DNA of 64,000 bases from Roseateles_E sp005503085 (GCF_028462495.1 NZ_JAQOWX010000015.1:7770-71769); one strand, 5' to 3'. Positions 9,020 to 16,570 are shown, counted from the stretch's first letter. Program-made: numbers and translations. The notes: generated by a model not told the origin, from the letters alone.

Positions 9020-10380
9020 ACCGAACCATGCTCCGTCGACAATTTTTGCTCTCTTCCGCCGCCGCCCTCGCGGCGAGTGGCATCTCTTCCCTTGCACACG
9101 CCGCCGCACGTCCGCGCCTGCGCCTGGCGATGATAGGCACCGGCATGCGGGGTCAGGTCTTGCTGCGCGAGCTGCTGCGCCGCGAGGATGTGGACCTGGT
9201 GGCGCTGTGCGATATCGAGCCCATCATGCTCACGCGCGCGCTGGCCATGGTCGAGGGCGCCGGCCAGCCCGCGCCCAGGACCTATGGCGAGAGCGGTGAC
9301 ACCCAGGCCTGGCGCCGGCTGCTGGAGCTGCCGGGCCTGGACGGCGTGATCATCGCCACACCCTGGGAATGGCATGCCGAGATGGCTATCGCCGCGATGC
9401 AGGCCAAGGTGGCGGTGGGCTGCGAGGTGGTGGCCGGCGTCACGCTGCAGGACCACTGGGATGTGCTGAACACCCAGCTGAAGACCGGCACGCCCTATAT
9501 GCTGCTGGAGAACGTCTGCTACCGGCGCGACGTGATGGCGGCGCTGCAGATGGTGCGTGCCGGCCTGTTCGGCGAGCTGGTGCATCTGCAGGGCGGCTAC
9601 CAGCATGATCTGCGCGCGGTCAAGTTCAACAGCGGCGACCCGGCCAGGCCCTATGGCGGCGGCGTCGAGTTCGGTGCCAAGGGCTGGAGCGAGGCGCGCT
9701 GGCGCACCGAGCACTCGGTGCAGCGCAATGGCGAACTCTATCCCAGCCACGGCATCGGGCCGCTGGCCATGTATGCCAATATCCATCGCGGCAACCGCTT
9801 CACCCGCATCAATGCCTTCGCCAGCAAGGCCCGGGGCCTGCAGGACTATGTGCAGACCCAGGGCGGTGCCAAGCACCCGAATGCGGCCGTCAGGTTCAAG
9901 CTGGGCGATATCGTCACGACCACGCTGGCCTGCGAGAACGGCGAGACCATGATCCTGCAGCACGACACCTCGCTGCCGCGCCCTTACTCGCTGGGCTTCC
10001 GGGTGCAGGGCACCAAGGGCCTGTGGATGGATCTGAACCAGTCCATCCATATCGAAGGCCGCAGCAAGCCGCATGAGTGGGAGGCCTTCAAAAGCTACCA
10101 GGACCGCTACGACCATCCGCTGTGGAAGAAGTACGAGGGCGCGGCGGCCGGTGCCGGCCATGGCGGCATGGACTTCTTCGTGATCCACGCCTTTGTCGAG
10201 GCGCTGAAGGCCGATGCCCCGATGCCCATCGACATCTATGACGCGGTGGCCTGGAGCGCGATCACGCCGCTGTCCGAGCAGTCGATCGCGCAGAGCTTCC
10301 AGACCCTGGACTTCCCCGACTTCAGCGGCGGGCTGTGGAAGACGCGCAAGCCTATCTTTGGCTTCGACGAGCGCTACTGA
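9016..10380 (+). CDS. GH109 alpha-N-acetylgalactosaminidase-like, Gfo/Idh/MocA family
   Basis: 454-residue NAD-dependent glycosidase. A Tat-type signal (RRQFLLSSAAALAASG) leads to a Rossmann fold (LAMIGTGMRGQVLLREL, VALCDI). Signatures such as ENVCYRRDVMAALQMVR, HLQGGYQHDLRAVKFN and YPSHGIGPLAMYANI are those of GH109, which cleaves terminal alpha-GalNAc by a redox (oxidation-elimination-addition-reduction) mechanism with tightly bound NAD, consistent with Tat export of the folded holoenzyme. The start overlaps the PEP-CTERM stop by ATGA. As last gene of the operon it pairs with the unrelated GH31 enzyme predicted to act on the same linkage. An oxidoreductase of the same superfamily is the alternative, but the tract match is specific. 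Confidence 0.85.
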   Translation: MNRTMLRRQFLLSSAAALAASGISSLAHAAARPRLRLAMIGTGMRGQVLLRELLRREDVDLVALCDIEPIMLTRALAMVEGAGQPAPRTYGESGDTQAWRRLLELPGLDGVIIATPWEWHAEMAIAAMQAKVAVGCEVVAGVTLQDHWDVLNTQLKTGTPYMLLENVCYRRDVMAALQMVRAGLFGELVHLQGGYQHDLRAVKFNSGDPARPYGGGVEFGAKGWSEARWRTEHSVQRNGELYPSHGIGPLAMYANIHRGNRFTRINAFASKARGLQDYVQTQGGAKHPNAAVRFKLGDIVTTTLACENGETMILQHDTSLPRPYSLGFRVQGTKGLWMDLNQSIHIEGRSKPHEWEAFKSYQDRYDHPLWKKYEGAAAGAGHGGMDFFVIHAFVEALKADAPMPIDIYDAVAWSAITPLSEQSIAQSFQTLDFPDFSGGLWKTRKPIFGFDERY

Positions 10381-11207
10381 AGGCGCTGGGTGCCGCCACG
10401 CCGGTAATAGCGCCCTAGCTCCACGCTGACGATGCAGACGCTGAGCCAGGCCAGGCCGGAGGCGAAGCCGGCGGCCACATCGGTGGCGAAGTGCACCTGC
10501 AGAAAGACGCGGCTGCAGCCGACCGTGAAGGCCAGGGCGGCGGCCGCCAGCACGGCCGGCAGATGCCAGACCGCCGGCAGGCTGCGCAGCGCCAGATAGG
10601 CCAGCATGCCGTAGGCGACCACGGCGCCCGAGCTGTGGCCGCTGGGGAAGCTCCAGCCCAGCTCGCTGACCAGGCCGTGGTCGTGCACCGGGCGGGCGCG
10701 CTCGAAAATGCGCTTGAGCAGCGGATTCAGCAGCCCGTTGCCGCCCAGCGCCAGCACCCAGCCCAGCGCCAGCGCATGGCGGCGCTTGAGGAGCAGCAGC
10801 AGCGTGACGACCACGCCCAGCAGGCTCAGGTTCAGTACATCGCCGAAACGGGTGAAGCCAGCGAAGACGCGCAGCGTCGCGGCGTCGACATGCTGGCGTA
10901 TCGAGGCCGTCAGCGCCTCGTCGGCCAGCGCCAGCGTGCCGCCACGGCCCAGGTGTTCGGCGATCTCGGCGAACAGCCCGGCGCCGCCCAGCAGCAGGCC
11001 GAAGCCGGCCAGTGCGTTCAGCAGCACGAAGCCGCTGGGCGGCAGCGCGCTGCGGGCGCGCGGCAGCAGATGGCGGTCCAGCGACCACCACAGCGCCGCC
11101 GTGGCGAGCAGCAGCAGCATCAGCAGGGCCAGAAAGACCGGCAGGGCCTGAGCGCCCGTCTGGGTGGCCAGGGTGACGAGGGGGTGGTCCAGCGGCGTGG
11201 CGGTCAT
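10374..11207 (-). CDS. PAP2-family membrane phosphatase
   Basis: 277-residue integral membrane protein with about six hydrophobic helices. The three acid-phosphatase signatures are present in order: KRIFERARP (KX6RP), PSGHSSG and SRVFLQVHFATD (SRX5HX3D), which form the active site facing the periplasm. Members dephosphorylate undecaprenyl pyrophosphate, phosphatidic acid or related lipids; the substrate cannot be told from sequence. The gene converges on the GH109 gene and their 3' ends overlap by 7 nt, with no terminator between them. It is the first gene right of the glycan locus and shows no clear link to it. Confidence 0.9.
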   Translation of the reverse strand: MTATPLDHPLVTLATQTGAQALPVFLALLMLLLLATAALWWSLDRHLLPRARSALPPSGFVLLNALAGFGLLLGGAGLFAEIAEHLGRGGTLALADEALTASIRQHVDAATLRVFAGFTRFGDVLNLSLLGVVVTLLLLLKRRHALALGWVLALGGNGLLNPLLKRIFERARPVHDHGLVSELGWSFPSGHSSGAVVAYGMLAYLALRSLPAVWHLPAVLAAAALAFTVGCSRVFLQVHFATDVAAGFASGLAWLSVCIVSVELGRYYRRGGTQRLQ

Positions 11208-11248
11208 CGGTGCGGATCGGCAGAGAAGCGCCGCATCATGCCGGAATC

Positions 11249-11322
11249 AGCAACAGTGCATTGAAGCCAGCCTGGTTTTTCCGGAGCGCCCGAAGTTTCA
11301 CAGTAGAGCCCATGGACACGGC
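11249..11322 (+). promoter_or_regulatory. Conserved leader element, copy 1, upstream of DUF4148 gene
   Basis: Three blocks are shared with the regions upstream of the other two DUF4148 genes: AGCAACAGTGCATTGAAGC, then GGTTTTT 25 nt after the first base, and CATGGACACGGC at 62 nt. The spacing is identical in all three copies although the sequence between the blocks differs. The coding start is 52 nt further on. It may be a promoter with an activator site or a structured 5' leader. Confidence 0.7.
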
Positions 11323-11373
11323 GGGTGCCGGGTCCAAGCAAAACCCCCGAAGCTGAAACCCAAGGACCCCATC

Positions 11374-11826
11374 ATGAACAAGCTGACCCTGATTGCCCTG
11401 TCCACCCTGCTGAGCGCCGGCGCCGCGATGGCCGACGGCCTGAGCCGCGATGAGGTGGTGGCCGAGCTGGTGCGTGCCCGCAATGCCGGCGAACTGACGG
11501 CGCTTCAAAGCGAGAGCTATGGCGGCTACGGCCTGAAGGTCGCGGCGAGCAGCCTCAGCCGCGAGGCGGTGACCGCCGAGCTGCGGCGCGCCCAGCAATC
11601 CGGCGAGCTGGCCCGCCAGGAGGCCGAGCGCTATGGCCCCTCGGTCGCGCCGATCGCCTCGACCAAGACGCGCGCCCAGGTGCTGGCCGAACTGCAGGCC
11701 GCCCGTGACAGCGGCGAGCTGGCCCTGCTGAATAGCAACAACCCGGGTTACACCGAGCTGCTGCAACTGGGTCAGCGCAAGGCCGCTACCGAGCTGATGG
11801 CCGGCCAGCCTGGCATCGCGCGCTGA
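11374..11826 (+). CDS. Secreted DUF4148 protein, copy 1
   Basis: 150-residue exported protein. The signal peptide (MNKLTLIALSTLLSAGAAMA) is followed by three repeats of a helical motif, [ST]R-x2-V-x-AEL-x2-A-x3-GEL, starting near residues 24, 64 and 104. This is the DUF4148 pattern, common in Burkholderiales and of unknown function. The C-terminus reads LLNSNNPGYTELLQLG then ELMAGQPGIAR, shared with copy 2. The translation start sits in AAGGACCCCATCATG, also shared. A 9-bp GC hairpin separates it from the small membrane protein gene, so it is probably its own transcript. The protein is likely periplasmic. Confidence 0.8.
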   Translation: MNKLTLIALSTLLSAGAAMADGLSRDEVVAELVRARNAGELTALQSESYGGYGLKVAASSLSREAVTAELRRAQQSGELARQEAERYGPSVAPIASTKTRAQVLAELQAARDSGELALLNSNNPGYTELLQLGQRKAATELMAGQPGIAR

Positions 11827-11832
11827 GGGGCA

Positions 11833-11860
11833 GGGCCGGCGACTCCCGGGCCGCCGGCCC
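11833..11860 (+). terminator. GC hairpin after DUF4148 copy 1 (no U-tract)
   Basis: GGGCCGGCG (11833-11841) pairs perfectly with CGCCGGCCC (11852-11860). No run of T follows, so this is a weak or Rho-assisted terminator candidate. It occupies the same place as the clear terminators after copies 2 and 3, just upstream of the TCGTC repeats. Confidence 0.4.
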
Positions 11861-11863
11861 GCT

Positions 11864-11964
11864 CGTCGCGGGAATTTGCAGCTCATCCGCTGCGGCCGGC
11901 AGCCCATCGCGAGGCCATGGCAAGCCCGGCCGGCATTGCCGACACTGCAATCACTGACACAGCC
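11864..11964 (+). promoter_or_regulatory. TCGTC triple-repeat promoter, copy 1
   Basis: Half-sites TCGTCGC, TCATCCG and CCATCGC have their cores at 11864, 11884 and 11905, spaced 20 and 21 bp. ATTTGCA lies between the first two. The box ACTGCAATCACTGACACAGC begins exactly 80 bp after the first core, 37 nt before the start codon. The same layout occurs in three other places in this window. Direct repeats two helical turns apart suggest a dimeric activator such as a LytTR-type response regulator; that is inference. Confidence 0.7.
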
Positions 11965-11980
11965 ACCCCAGGAGCCCACC

Positions 11981-12229
11981 ATGAACACCCGCCGCCACCT
12001 TCAGTCTCTCGCCGTCCTCGCCACCGCAGCCGTCGCCGTTCTCGGCGCCGCGATGCTGGCCACCCACGCGCCCAGGACCGAGATCGTGCAGCTGGAGCGC
12101 GTGGTGATCGTTGGCAAGCGCGCCGAGGCGCCGGTCGTCGCGCAACTGCCGCGCGTCGTGATCACCGGCCGCAGCACGGCGGCCGAGCAGCTGGCCGAGG
12201 CCAGCCTGCTGAAGGCGAAGATGGTCTGA
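11981..12229 (+). CDS. Small membrane-anchored VVIVGK/LPRVVI protein, copy 1
   Basis: 82-residue protein of no family I can name. One hydrophobic segment (about 10-27, LAVLATAAVAVLGAAML) should anchor it in the inner membrane with the C-terminus in the periplasm. The exported part holds two related strands, LERVVIVGKRAEA and LPRVVITGRSTAA, separated by a short VVAQ linker. The strand form R-VVI-x-G-[KR] resembles the RVEVTGSR start of TonB-receptor plug domains, which may be coincidence. An AGGAG ribosome site precedes the ATG. The gene has its own repeat promoter and its own terminator, and near-identical genes lie at 15566 and 17686. Confidence 0.75.
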   Translation: MNTRRHLQSLAVLATAAVAVLGAAMLATHAPRTEIVQLERVVIVGKRAEAPVVAQLPRVVITGRSTAAEQLAEASLLKAKMV

Positions 12230-12252
12230 GCGCTGGCTTCGCTGCTGTCACC

Positions 12253-12277
12253 GGGCCCGCCTTGTGCGGGCCTTTTT
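12253..12277 (+). terminator. Rho-independent terminator after small protein copy 1
   Basis: GGCCCGC (12254-12260), loop CTTGT, GCGGGCC (12266-12272), then TTTTT. It closes the first two-gene unit just before the convergent aldolase gene. Confidence 0.85.
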
Positions 12278-12282
12278 CATTG

Positions 12283-13068
12283 CTAGGCCTCGAAGGGATG
12301 ACCCTCGGCCCGCAGCCGGCGCAGGCCGCTGTCCAGATGGGCGCGCGCGCTTTGCGCATCGCCCTCGCGCATTTGCTCATAGGTGCGCTGCGCGATCGCC
12401 GGCGGCACCGGCTTGAGCGCCCGCCCGCTGCTCATCGCCTTGAGCTGGACCTCTGCCGCGCGCTCCAGATAGTAGAGATCGTCCCAGGCTTCAGCGATGC
12501 TGGGGCCGCCCACCATCACGCCATGGTTCTTCAGGAACAGGATGTCGGCCGTACCCATGGCTGCGGCGATGCGGTCGCCCTCGGAGGCGTCGAGCGCCAG
12601 GCCGTTGTAGTGTTCGTCTACCGCCGTGCGGCCGTAGAACTTCAGCGCGGTCTGGCCGGCCCAGAGCAGCGGTGGGCCCTCCAGCATGGCCAGCGCGGTG
12701 GCGTTGGGCATGTGCGTGTGGAAGGCGGCGCGCAGGCGCGGCTGGGCGCGGTGCAGCCGCGCGTGAATGTAGAAGGCCGTGGCCTCGGGCTGGCCCTGGC
12801 CGGCGACGACATGGCCGTCGACATGGCAGACCAGCAGCCGCGAGGCGGTGATCTCGGCGAAGGCGTAGCCGTAGGGGTTGACCAGGAAGAGCTCGTCGTG
12901 GCCGGGCAGCAGGGCCGAGAAATGGTTGCAGATGCCTTCCTCCAGCCCGTGCCGGGCGGCCAGCTGGAAGCAGGCGGCCAGCTCGATGCGGGCCTGGCGG
13001 ATCGCGTCGGTTTCTTCCAGCGCGAGGTGCACAGCGGACGCGCCGCCAATCGTGATCGTATGAGCCAT
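12283..13068 (-). CDS. Class II aldolase/adducin family protein
   Basis: 261-residue cytoplasmic enzyme of the class II (zinc) aldolase/adducin family. Visible signatures are GICNHFSALLPGHDELFLVNP, AFHTHMPNATALAML (metal-binding HTH), and ILFLKNHGVMVGG. Family members cleave or epimerise sugar phosphates, or act as decarboxylases; the substrate is unknown. The ATG used has GGGAGG ten bases upstream. A GTG at 13089 that overlaps the HAD stop as GTGA would add seven residues. Its tight position behind the HAD hydrolase gene indicates a two-gene operon, divergent from a LysR regulator that probably controls it. Confidence 0.85.
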   Translation of the reverse strand: MAHTITIGGASAVHLALEETDAIRQARIELAACFQLAARHGLEEGICNHFSALLPGHDELFLVNPYGYAFAEITASRLLVCHVDGHVVAGQGQPEATAFYIHARLHRAQPRLRAAFHTHMPNATALAMLEGPPLLWAGQTALKFYGRTAVDEHYNGLALDASEGDRIAAAMGTADILFLKNHGVMVGGPSIAEAWDDLYYLERAAEVQLKAMSSGRALKPVPPAIAQRTYEQMREGDAQSARAHLDSGLRRLRAEGHPFEA

Positions 13069-13085
13069 GGCTTGATGCCTCCCGC

Positions 13086-13790
13086 TCACCAGTCTAGCGA
13101 GGCGAACAGCGCTGGCACTTCGTCCAGCCGCGTCAGGGTCGCGTCGGGGCGGTAGTCGGGCAGCGGCCGGCGGCCGGTGCCGCGATCGATCCAGACGCAG
13201 CGAAAGCCGATATCGCGCGCCGCCGCGTGGTCCAGATGCGGGCTGGCGCAGATGTGGACCACCTCGTCCTTGCTGACGCCCAGCGCCTCATGTGCATGCT
13301 CGAACAGCCGGGGCGCCGGCTTGTAGGCACCCGCCTGCTGGGCCGTGATCACGCGGTCGATATGGCCGCCCAGCTGGGCCACATTGCCGGCAATGATGTC
13401 GTCGTCGGTGTTCGAGACGATGCAAAGCCGGTAGCCGGCCTGCTTGAGCCGGGCCAGCGTGTCCACCACCTCGGGAAAGGGCGGCATGCGCGAGATGCGC
13501 TCGGTCAGCACGCGGATGTCGCCGTCATCGACCGGCAGACCCAGCTCCTGCAGCGCCAGGCGCAAGCCCTGGCCGGCCACCTCGCGGAAGCTGCGGTGCG
13601 GCGGCGTCTGCTCCAGCGCATGTTCGTGGCGGTCATAGACCTCGATCAAGGTAGCCGGCTCGATATGGCCGGCCTGCTTGCGCGCCAGCAGCTCGCGCAC
13701 GGCGGCCTGCAGGCCCTCGTCCCACTGGATCAACGTGCCGTAGCAGTCGAAGGTCAGCCAGCGCGGCCGCGAAGTGGTGTGAAGAGACAT
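13086..13790 (-). CDS. HAD hydrolase, haloacid dehalogenase type II-like
   Basis: 234-residue cytoplasmic HAD-superfamily enzyme. Motif I is FDCYGTLIQWD (nucleophile Asp, followed by CYGT as in type II haloacid dehalogenases), motif II is IVSNTDD, the conserved lysine is in AGAYKPAPRLF, and motif III lies in HICASPHLDHAAARDIG. Such enzymes hydrolyse 2-haloacids or phosphate esters; pairing with a class II aldolase favours a phosphosugar or hydroxyacid pathway, which is inference. The stop overlaps the possible GTG start of the aldolase. The gene is divergent from the LysR gene with 104 nt between them. Confidence 0.85.
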   Translation of the reverse strand: MSLHTTSRPRWLTFDCYGTLIQWDEGLQAAVRELLARKQAGHIEPATLIEVYDRHEHALEQTPPHRSFREVAGQGLRLALQELGLPVDDGDIRVLTERISRMPPFPEVVDTLARLKQAGYRLCIVSNTDDDIIAGNVAQLGGHIDRVITAQQAGAYKPAPRLFEHAHEALGVSKDEVVHICASPHLDHAAARDIGFRCVWIDRGTGRRPLPDYRPDATLTRLDEVPALFASLDW

Positions 13791-13840
13791 CGGGAGTCCT
13801 GGGTCGTTGAAGAATGGAGCGAAGCCTAGCCAGCGCCGTC

Positions 13841-13884
13841 GATATTTGGAAATTGGATTTGTAGTGGATGCAAATTTGAATATC
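13841..13884. promoter_or_regulatory. Probable LysR operator in divergent promoter
   Basis: An AT-rich patch between the HAD and LysR genes contains the imperfect inverted repeat GATATTTGGAAATTG (13841-13855) and CAAATTTGAATATC (13871-13884). Its position between divergent genes and its AT-rich dyad fit a LysR-type site controlling both directions. Confidence 0.5.
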
Positions 13885-13894
13885 TAATGTCTTC

Positions 13895-14740
13895 ATGCTT
13901 GATCTGGAACTGCTTCACACCCTGGTCTGTGTCGTTGACGAGCGCAGCTTCACGCGCGCCGGCGAGCGGGTGCACCGCACCCAGTCCACCGTCAGCCAGC
14001 AGATCCGCAAGCTGGAGGAACGGCTGGGCCATGCCCTGCTGCTGCGCGACCGCAGCGGCAGCCAGGTGACGCCGACCGAGCAGGGCGAGCTGCTGGCCAC
14101 CTATGCGCGGCGCCTGCTGGCGCTGGCCCAGGAGGCGGAAGAAGCGCTGGGCAGCAAGGGCAGCGCGCTGCTGAGCCTGCGCATCGGCGTGCCCGAGGAT
14201 TTCGACGCGCGGCGCATCTCCAGCCTGCTGTCGGGCTTTGTCGCGCGGCAGCCGGGCTTGCGACTGGAAACCATCAGCGGCATGAGCAGCGAACTGCAGC
14301 GCCGGCTGGCCGGCGGCGAACTGGACATCGCGCTGGTCAAGCGGGTGCCCGGCGAGGGAGGGCTCTGCGTGGCGGCCTGGCCCGAGACCCTGGTCTGGGC
14401 CGGTGCCGGCCAGGTCTTGCCGGCCGACGAACCGATCCCGCTGGCGCTGTTTCCGCAGGGCTGTGTTTACCGGCAGCGTGCGCTGGCGGGCCTGGACCAG
14501 GCGCGGCGGCGCTGGCGCATCGCCTTCGGCAGCCACAGCCTCAGCGGCATCCAGGCGGCGCTGTCCTCGGGTCTGGGTATCTCGGTGCTGCCCACCACGG
14601 CGCTGCTGCCCGAGCACCGCCTCTGCGAGGGCCTGCCCGCGCTGCCGCCCACCGAGCTGGCCCTGCTCAGCGCGAGCACCTCGCCCAGCACCGTGCAGCG
14701 CCAGCTGCTGGACACCCTGTGCGAGGCACTTCGATCATGA
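13895..14740 (+). CDS. LysR-family transcriptional regulator
   Basis: 281-residue DNA-binding protein. The N-terminal winged helix reads LELLHTLVCVVDERSFTRAGERV then TQSTVSQQIRKLEERLG, typical of LysR regulators of the IciA/NocR-like branch. The rest is a substrate-binding domain (VPEDFDARRISSLL onward) that would sense a small effector. It is divergent from the HAD-aldolase operon with a shared AT-rich dyad, so it most likely regulates that operon and itself. The ATG has no obvious ribosome site. The second DUF4148 unit begins immediately downstream without a visible terminator. Confidence 0.9.
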   Translation: MLDLELLHTLVCVVDERSFTRAGERVHRTQSTVSQQIRKLEERLGHALLLRDRSGSQVTPTEQGELLATYARRLLALAQEAEEALGSKGSALLSLRIGVPEDFDARRISSLLSGFVARQPGLRLETISGMSSELQRRLAGGELDIALVKRVPGEGGLCVAAWPETLVWAGAGQVLPADEPIPLALFPQGCVYRQRALAGLDQARRRWRIAFGSHSLSGIQAALSSGLGISVLPTTALLPEHRLCEGLPALPPTELALLSASTSPSTVQRQLLDTLCEALRS

Positions 14741-14747
14741 AGGAAAT

Positions 14748-14820
14748 AGCAATAGTGCGTTGAAGCGGCGCTGGTTTTTCTCTTGGAGCACAAGCTTCAC
14801 AGTTGAGCCCATGGACACGG
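14748..14820 (+). promoter_or_regulatory. Conserved leader element, copy 2, upstream of DUF4148 gene
   Basis: AGCAATAGTGCGTTGAAGC, then GGTTTTT at +25 and CATGGACACGG at +62, the same spacing as copies 1 and 3. The first block begins eight bases after the LysR stop codon. It also shares TTCACAGT with copy 1. Confidence 0.7.
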
Positions 14821-14876
14821 CACGCAAACAAGCCGGGTCCGAGAACCCAACGAAGCTGAACTGAAAGGACTCCATC

Positions 14877-15266
14877 ATGAACAAGATCACTGCCATCGCC
14901 CTGACTTCCCTGCTGGCCGCCGGTGCCGCCATGGCCGATGGCGCCATCACCCGCGAGTCGCTGCGCCAGAGCCAGACTGCCGTGCAGAGCAGCACCACCC
15001 GCAGCGCCGTGATCGCTGAGTTCCAGCGCGCCCGCCAGGCTGGTGAGCTGAATGCGCTGTACCGCGAAGTCGATCTGAGCCCGGCCTCGACCGCCTCGAC
15101 CACCACCCGCGCCGCCGTGCTGGCCGAGTTGCGGGCGGCCCGAGCCTCGGGCGAGCTCGCGGTGCTGAACAGCAACAACCCCAGCTATGCGCAGCTGGCC
15201 GTACTGAGTGGTGGCAAGAGCGCTGGCGGCGAGCTGCTGGCCGGCCAGCCTGCCACGGCCCGCTGA
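14877..15266 (+). CDS. Secreted DUF4148 protein, copy 2
   Basis: 129-residue exported protein. The signal peptide MNKITAIALTSLLAAGAAMA is followed by a degenerate first repeat (ITRESLRQSQ) and two good repeats, TTRSAVIAEFQRARQAGEL and TTRAAVLAELRAARASGEL. The tail (LNSNNPSYAQL, GELLAGQPATAR) closely matches copy 1, so copies 1 and 2 look more closely related to each other than to copy 3. AAAGGACTCCATC precedes the ATG. Function unknown; probably periplasmic. Confidence 0.8.
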   Translation: MNKITAIALTSLLAAGAAMADGAITRESLRQSQTAVQSSTTRSAVIAEFQRARQAGELNALYREVDLSPASTASTTTRAAVLAELRAARASGELAVLNSNNPSYAQLAVLSGGKSAGGELLAGQPATAR

Positions 15267-15389
15267 CGACCGGGCGCTCCCTGGCGGGCGCCCACAAACT
15301 CAATACAAGACGACGACCGTTGACCCCGGTCTGCCAAGGGTCAGCTTCGTCTGGTGGTGCGTTGTTGTATCTACCGCCTGCCAGGCTTC

Positions 15390-15423
15390 GCCCGGTGGCC
15401 CGCACAGGCCATCGGGCTTTTTT
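15390..15423 (+). terminator. Rho-independent terminator after DUF4148 copy 2
   Basis: GCCCGGTGGCC (15390-15400) pairs with GGCCATCGGGC (15407-15417) with one weak pair, followed by TTTTTT. It separates the DUF4148 gene from the repeat promoter beginning 22 nt further on. Confidence 0.85.
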
Positions 15424-15444
15424 ACGTCCGCAGCGTCTCCATTT

Positions 15445-15545
15445 CGTCGCCAGCATTTGCATCTCGTCCGGCCGGGCCGCCGACTCGTCGCCAGATCGTG
15501 GCGGCGCCTGCCGCCAAGTCAGACACTGCAATCACTGACACAGCA
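15445..15545 (+). promoter_or_regulatory. TCGTC triple-repeat promoter, copy 2
   Basis: The best copy: TCGTCGC, TCGTCCG and TCGTCGC with cores at 15445, 15465 and 15486 (20 and 21 bp apart), ATTTGCA between the first two, and ACTGCAATCACTGACACAGC starting at 15525, exactly 80 bp after the first core. The start codon is 41 nt after the box start. Confidence 0.75.
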
Positions 15546-15565
15546 ACACGCACAAGGAACACACC

Positions 15566-15814
15566 ATGAACACCGCCACCAAGTCTTTCGCACTCTTCGC
15601 CATCGCAGCCGTCGCCGTTGTGGGTGCTGCGATGTTGCAGAGCCCGGCCAAGCCGGCCGCCAGCGAGATCGTGCAGCTGGAGCGTGTGGTGATCGTGGGC
15701 AAGCGTGCCGAGGCCGCGGTGATCGCGCAGCTGCCCCGCGTGGTGATCATCGGTCGCAGCACGGCGGCAGGCCACACCCAGCTGGCCGCCGCCGGCACGA
15801 CCCCGGCCATCTGA
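15566..15814 (+). CDS. Small membrane-anchored VVIVGK/LPRVVI protein, copy 2
   Basis: 82-residue paralogue of the proteins at 11981 and 17686. One membrane segment (about residues 8-24, FALFAIAAVAVVGAAML) precedes the exported motifs LERVVIVGKRAEA and LPRVVIIGRSTAA. Here the second motif has Ile where the others have Thr. The C-terminal tail ends TTPAI and lacks the LLKAK ending of copies 1 and 3. AAGGAAC is the likely ribosome site. Function unknown. Confidence 0.75.
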   Translation: MNTATKSFALFAIAAVAVVGAAMLQSPAKPAASEIVQLERVVIVGKRAEAAVIAQLPRVVIIGRSTAAGHTQLAAAGTTPAI

Positions 15815-15852
15815 TCGAGCGCTCCCCACGCGGCCCTGCCGTGTCCGGTACA

Positions 15853-15880
15853 AGCCCGCTGCATGCGGGCTTTGTCTTTT
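15853..15880 (+). terminator. Rho-independent terminator after small protein copy 2
   Basis: AGCCCGC (15853-15859), loop TGCAT-type, GCGGGCT (15865-15871), then TTGTCTTTT. Its stem is nearly identical to the terminator after copy 3. Confidence 0.8.
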
Positions 15881-15886
15881 CTGCGC

Positions 15887-16267
15887 CTAGGCGCGCTCGG
15901 TCGGCGCGGCGATGCGCGCCAGCTGCTCGCGCAGCTGCTTGCGGCCCGCGCTGTTGCTGGACCGCCAGGCGGCCAGCGCCAGCGCCATGAAGGCCTTCTC
16001 CTTGTCGGTCGGCGCGGCGTCCAGCCGGGTCTCATCCAGCCAGCCCGGCGGCCTGCCGCAATGGCTCTCGATCTGGCGGGCCAGCTTGTCGCCGATCGGG
16101 CGTGCGGACTTGATCTGGCTCCACATGCTGGGCGAGATCTCGACGCTGGCGGCAAAGGCCTGCTCCAGTCCCTTGGGCGAGGCGCCTGCGGCCAGCGCCT
16201 GCTCGGCATAGAGCTGGAACAGCGCCAGCGCGTTCTGGCGGCGTATGAGAGTGGGGTTGGTCAGCAA
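15887..16267 (-). CDS. XRE-like helix-turn-helix regulator
   Basis: 126-residue protein with a central helical segment, EQAFAASVEISPSMWSQI and RPIGDKLARQIE, that looks like a Cro/CI-type helix-turn-helix (FAASVEIS as the turn, SMWSQIK as recognition helix). A Pro-Gly-Trp segment and a charged C-terminal helix follow. I know similar small regulators from Burkholderiales but no assigned role. The start is unsure: the only in-frame start near the N-terminus is TTG at 16267 and no ribosome site is visible. It is divergent from a promoter with a GTAAA-N5-TTTAC dyad and a tiny gene, which it may repress. It sits between DUF4148 units 2 and 3. Confidence 0.6.
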   Translation of the reverse strand: MLTNPTLIRRQNALALFQLYAEQALAAGASPKGLEQAFAASVEISPSMWSQIKSARPIGDKLARQIESHCGRPPGWLDETRLDAAPTDKEKAFMALALAAWRSSNSAGRKQLREQLARIAAPTERA

Positions 16268-16314
16268 GGCTGTGCGCTTCGTACAACAGGAACAACAGCG
16301 ATTGTCGCTGTGGC

Positions 16315-16343
16315 TTGACGCGATAGTAAAGACTATTTACAGT
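16315..16343 (+). promoter_or_regulatory. Promoter with GTAAA-N5-TTTAC operator
   Basis: TTGACG (16315-16320) and TACAGT (16338-16343) form -35 and -10 hexamers with a 17-nt spacer. The dyad GTAAA (16326-16330) and TTTAC (16336-16340) overlaps the spacer and -10, a good repressor position for the divergent XRE-like protein. Confidence 0.6.
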
Positions 16344-16416
16344 GCGGCCAGCGCTGTGGGGGCCATCAGCCCTCGCAGTACCGACCCAACAATCACCCAG
16401 CAAGAAAGGCAGCATC

Positions 16417-16539
16417 GTGACCACCCGCCACCTCATCGCCAAGCTCAGCGCCCTCGCGGCCCGAGGTGCGATCGTGCGTGGACTTGGTGAGCCGAAGCGC
16501 TTTGTTGCTTGCATGCATCCGGGAGAAGGCAGCGCCTGA
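16417..16539 (+). CDS. Small 40-residue protein of unknown function
   Basis: A GTG start preceded by AAGAAAGG opens a 40-codon gene encoding a basic, alanine-rich peptide (begins MTTRHLIAKLSALAARGAIV, ends ACMHPGEGSA). It has a recognisable promoter about 70 nt upstream and a strong terminator 32 nt downstream, so the transcript is well supported even though the protein is tiny. The first half could form an amphipathic helix. I recognise no family. The unit might instead encode a small RNA. Divergence from the XRE-like regulator suggests control by it. Confidence 0.5.
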   Translation: MTTRHLIAKLSALAARGAIVRGLGEPKRFVACMHPGEGSA

Positions 16540-16570
16540 GGCGCCGCGCCCTCTCTCCTCTGACCCCAGA

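Noticed and set aside
15273..15291. GGGCGC/GCGCCC hairpin directly after DUF4148 copy 2 as the terminator
   Set aside because: No T-run follows, and a much better terminator lies about 100 nt downstream at 15390-15423.
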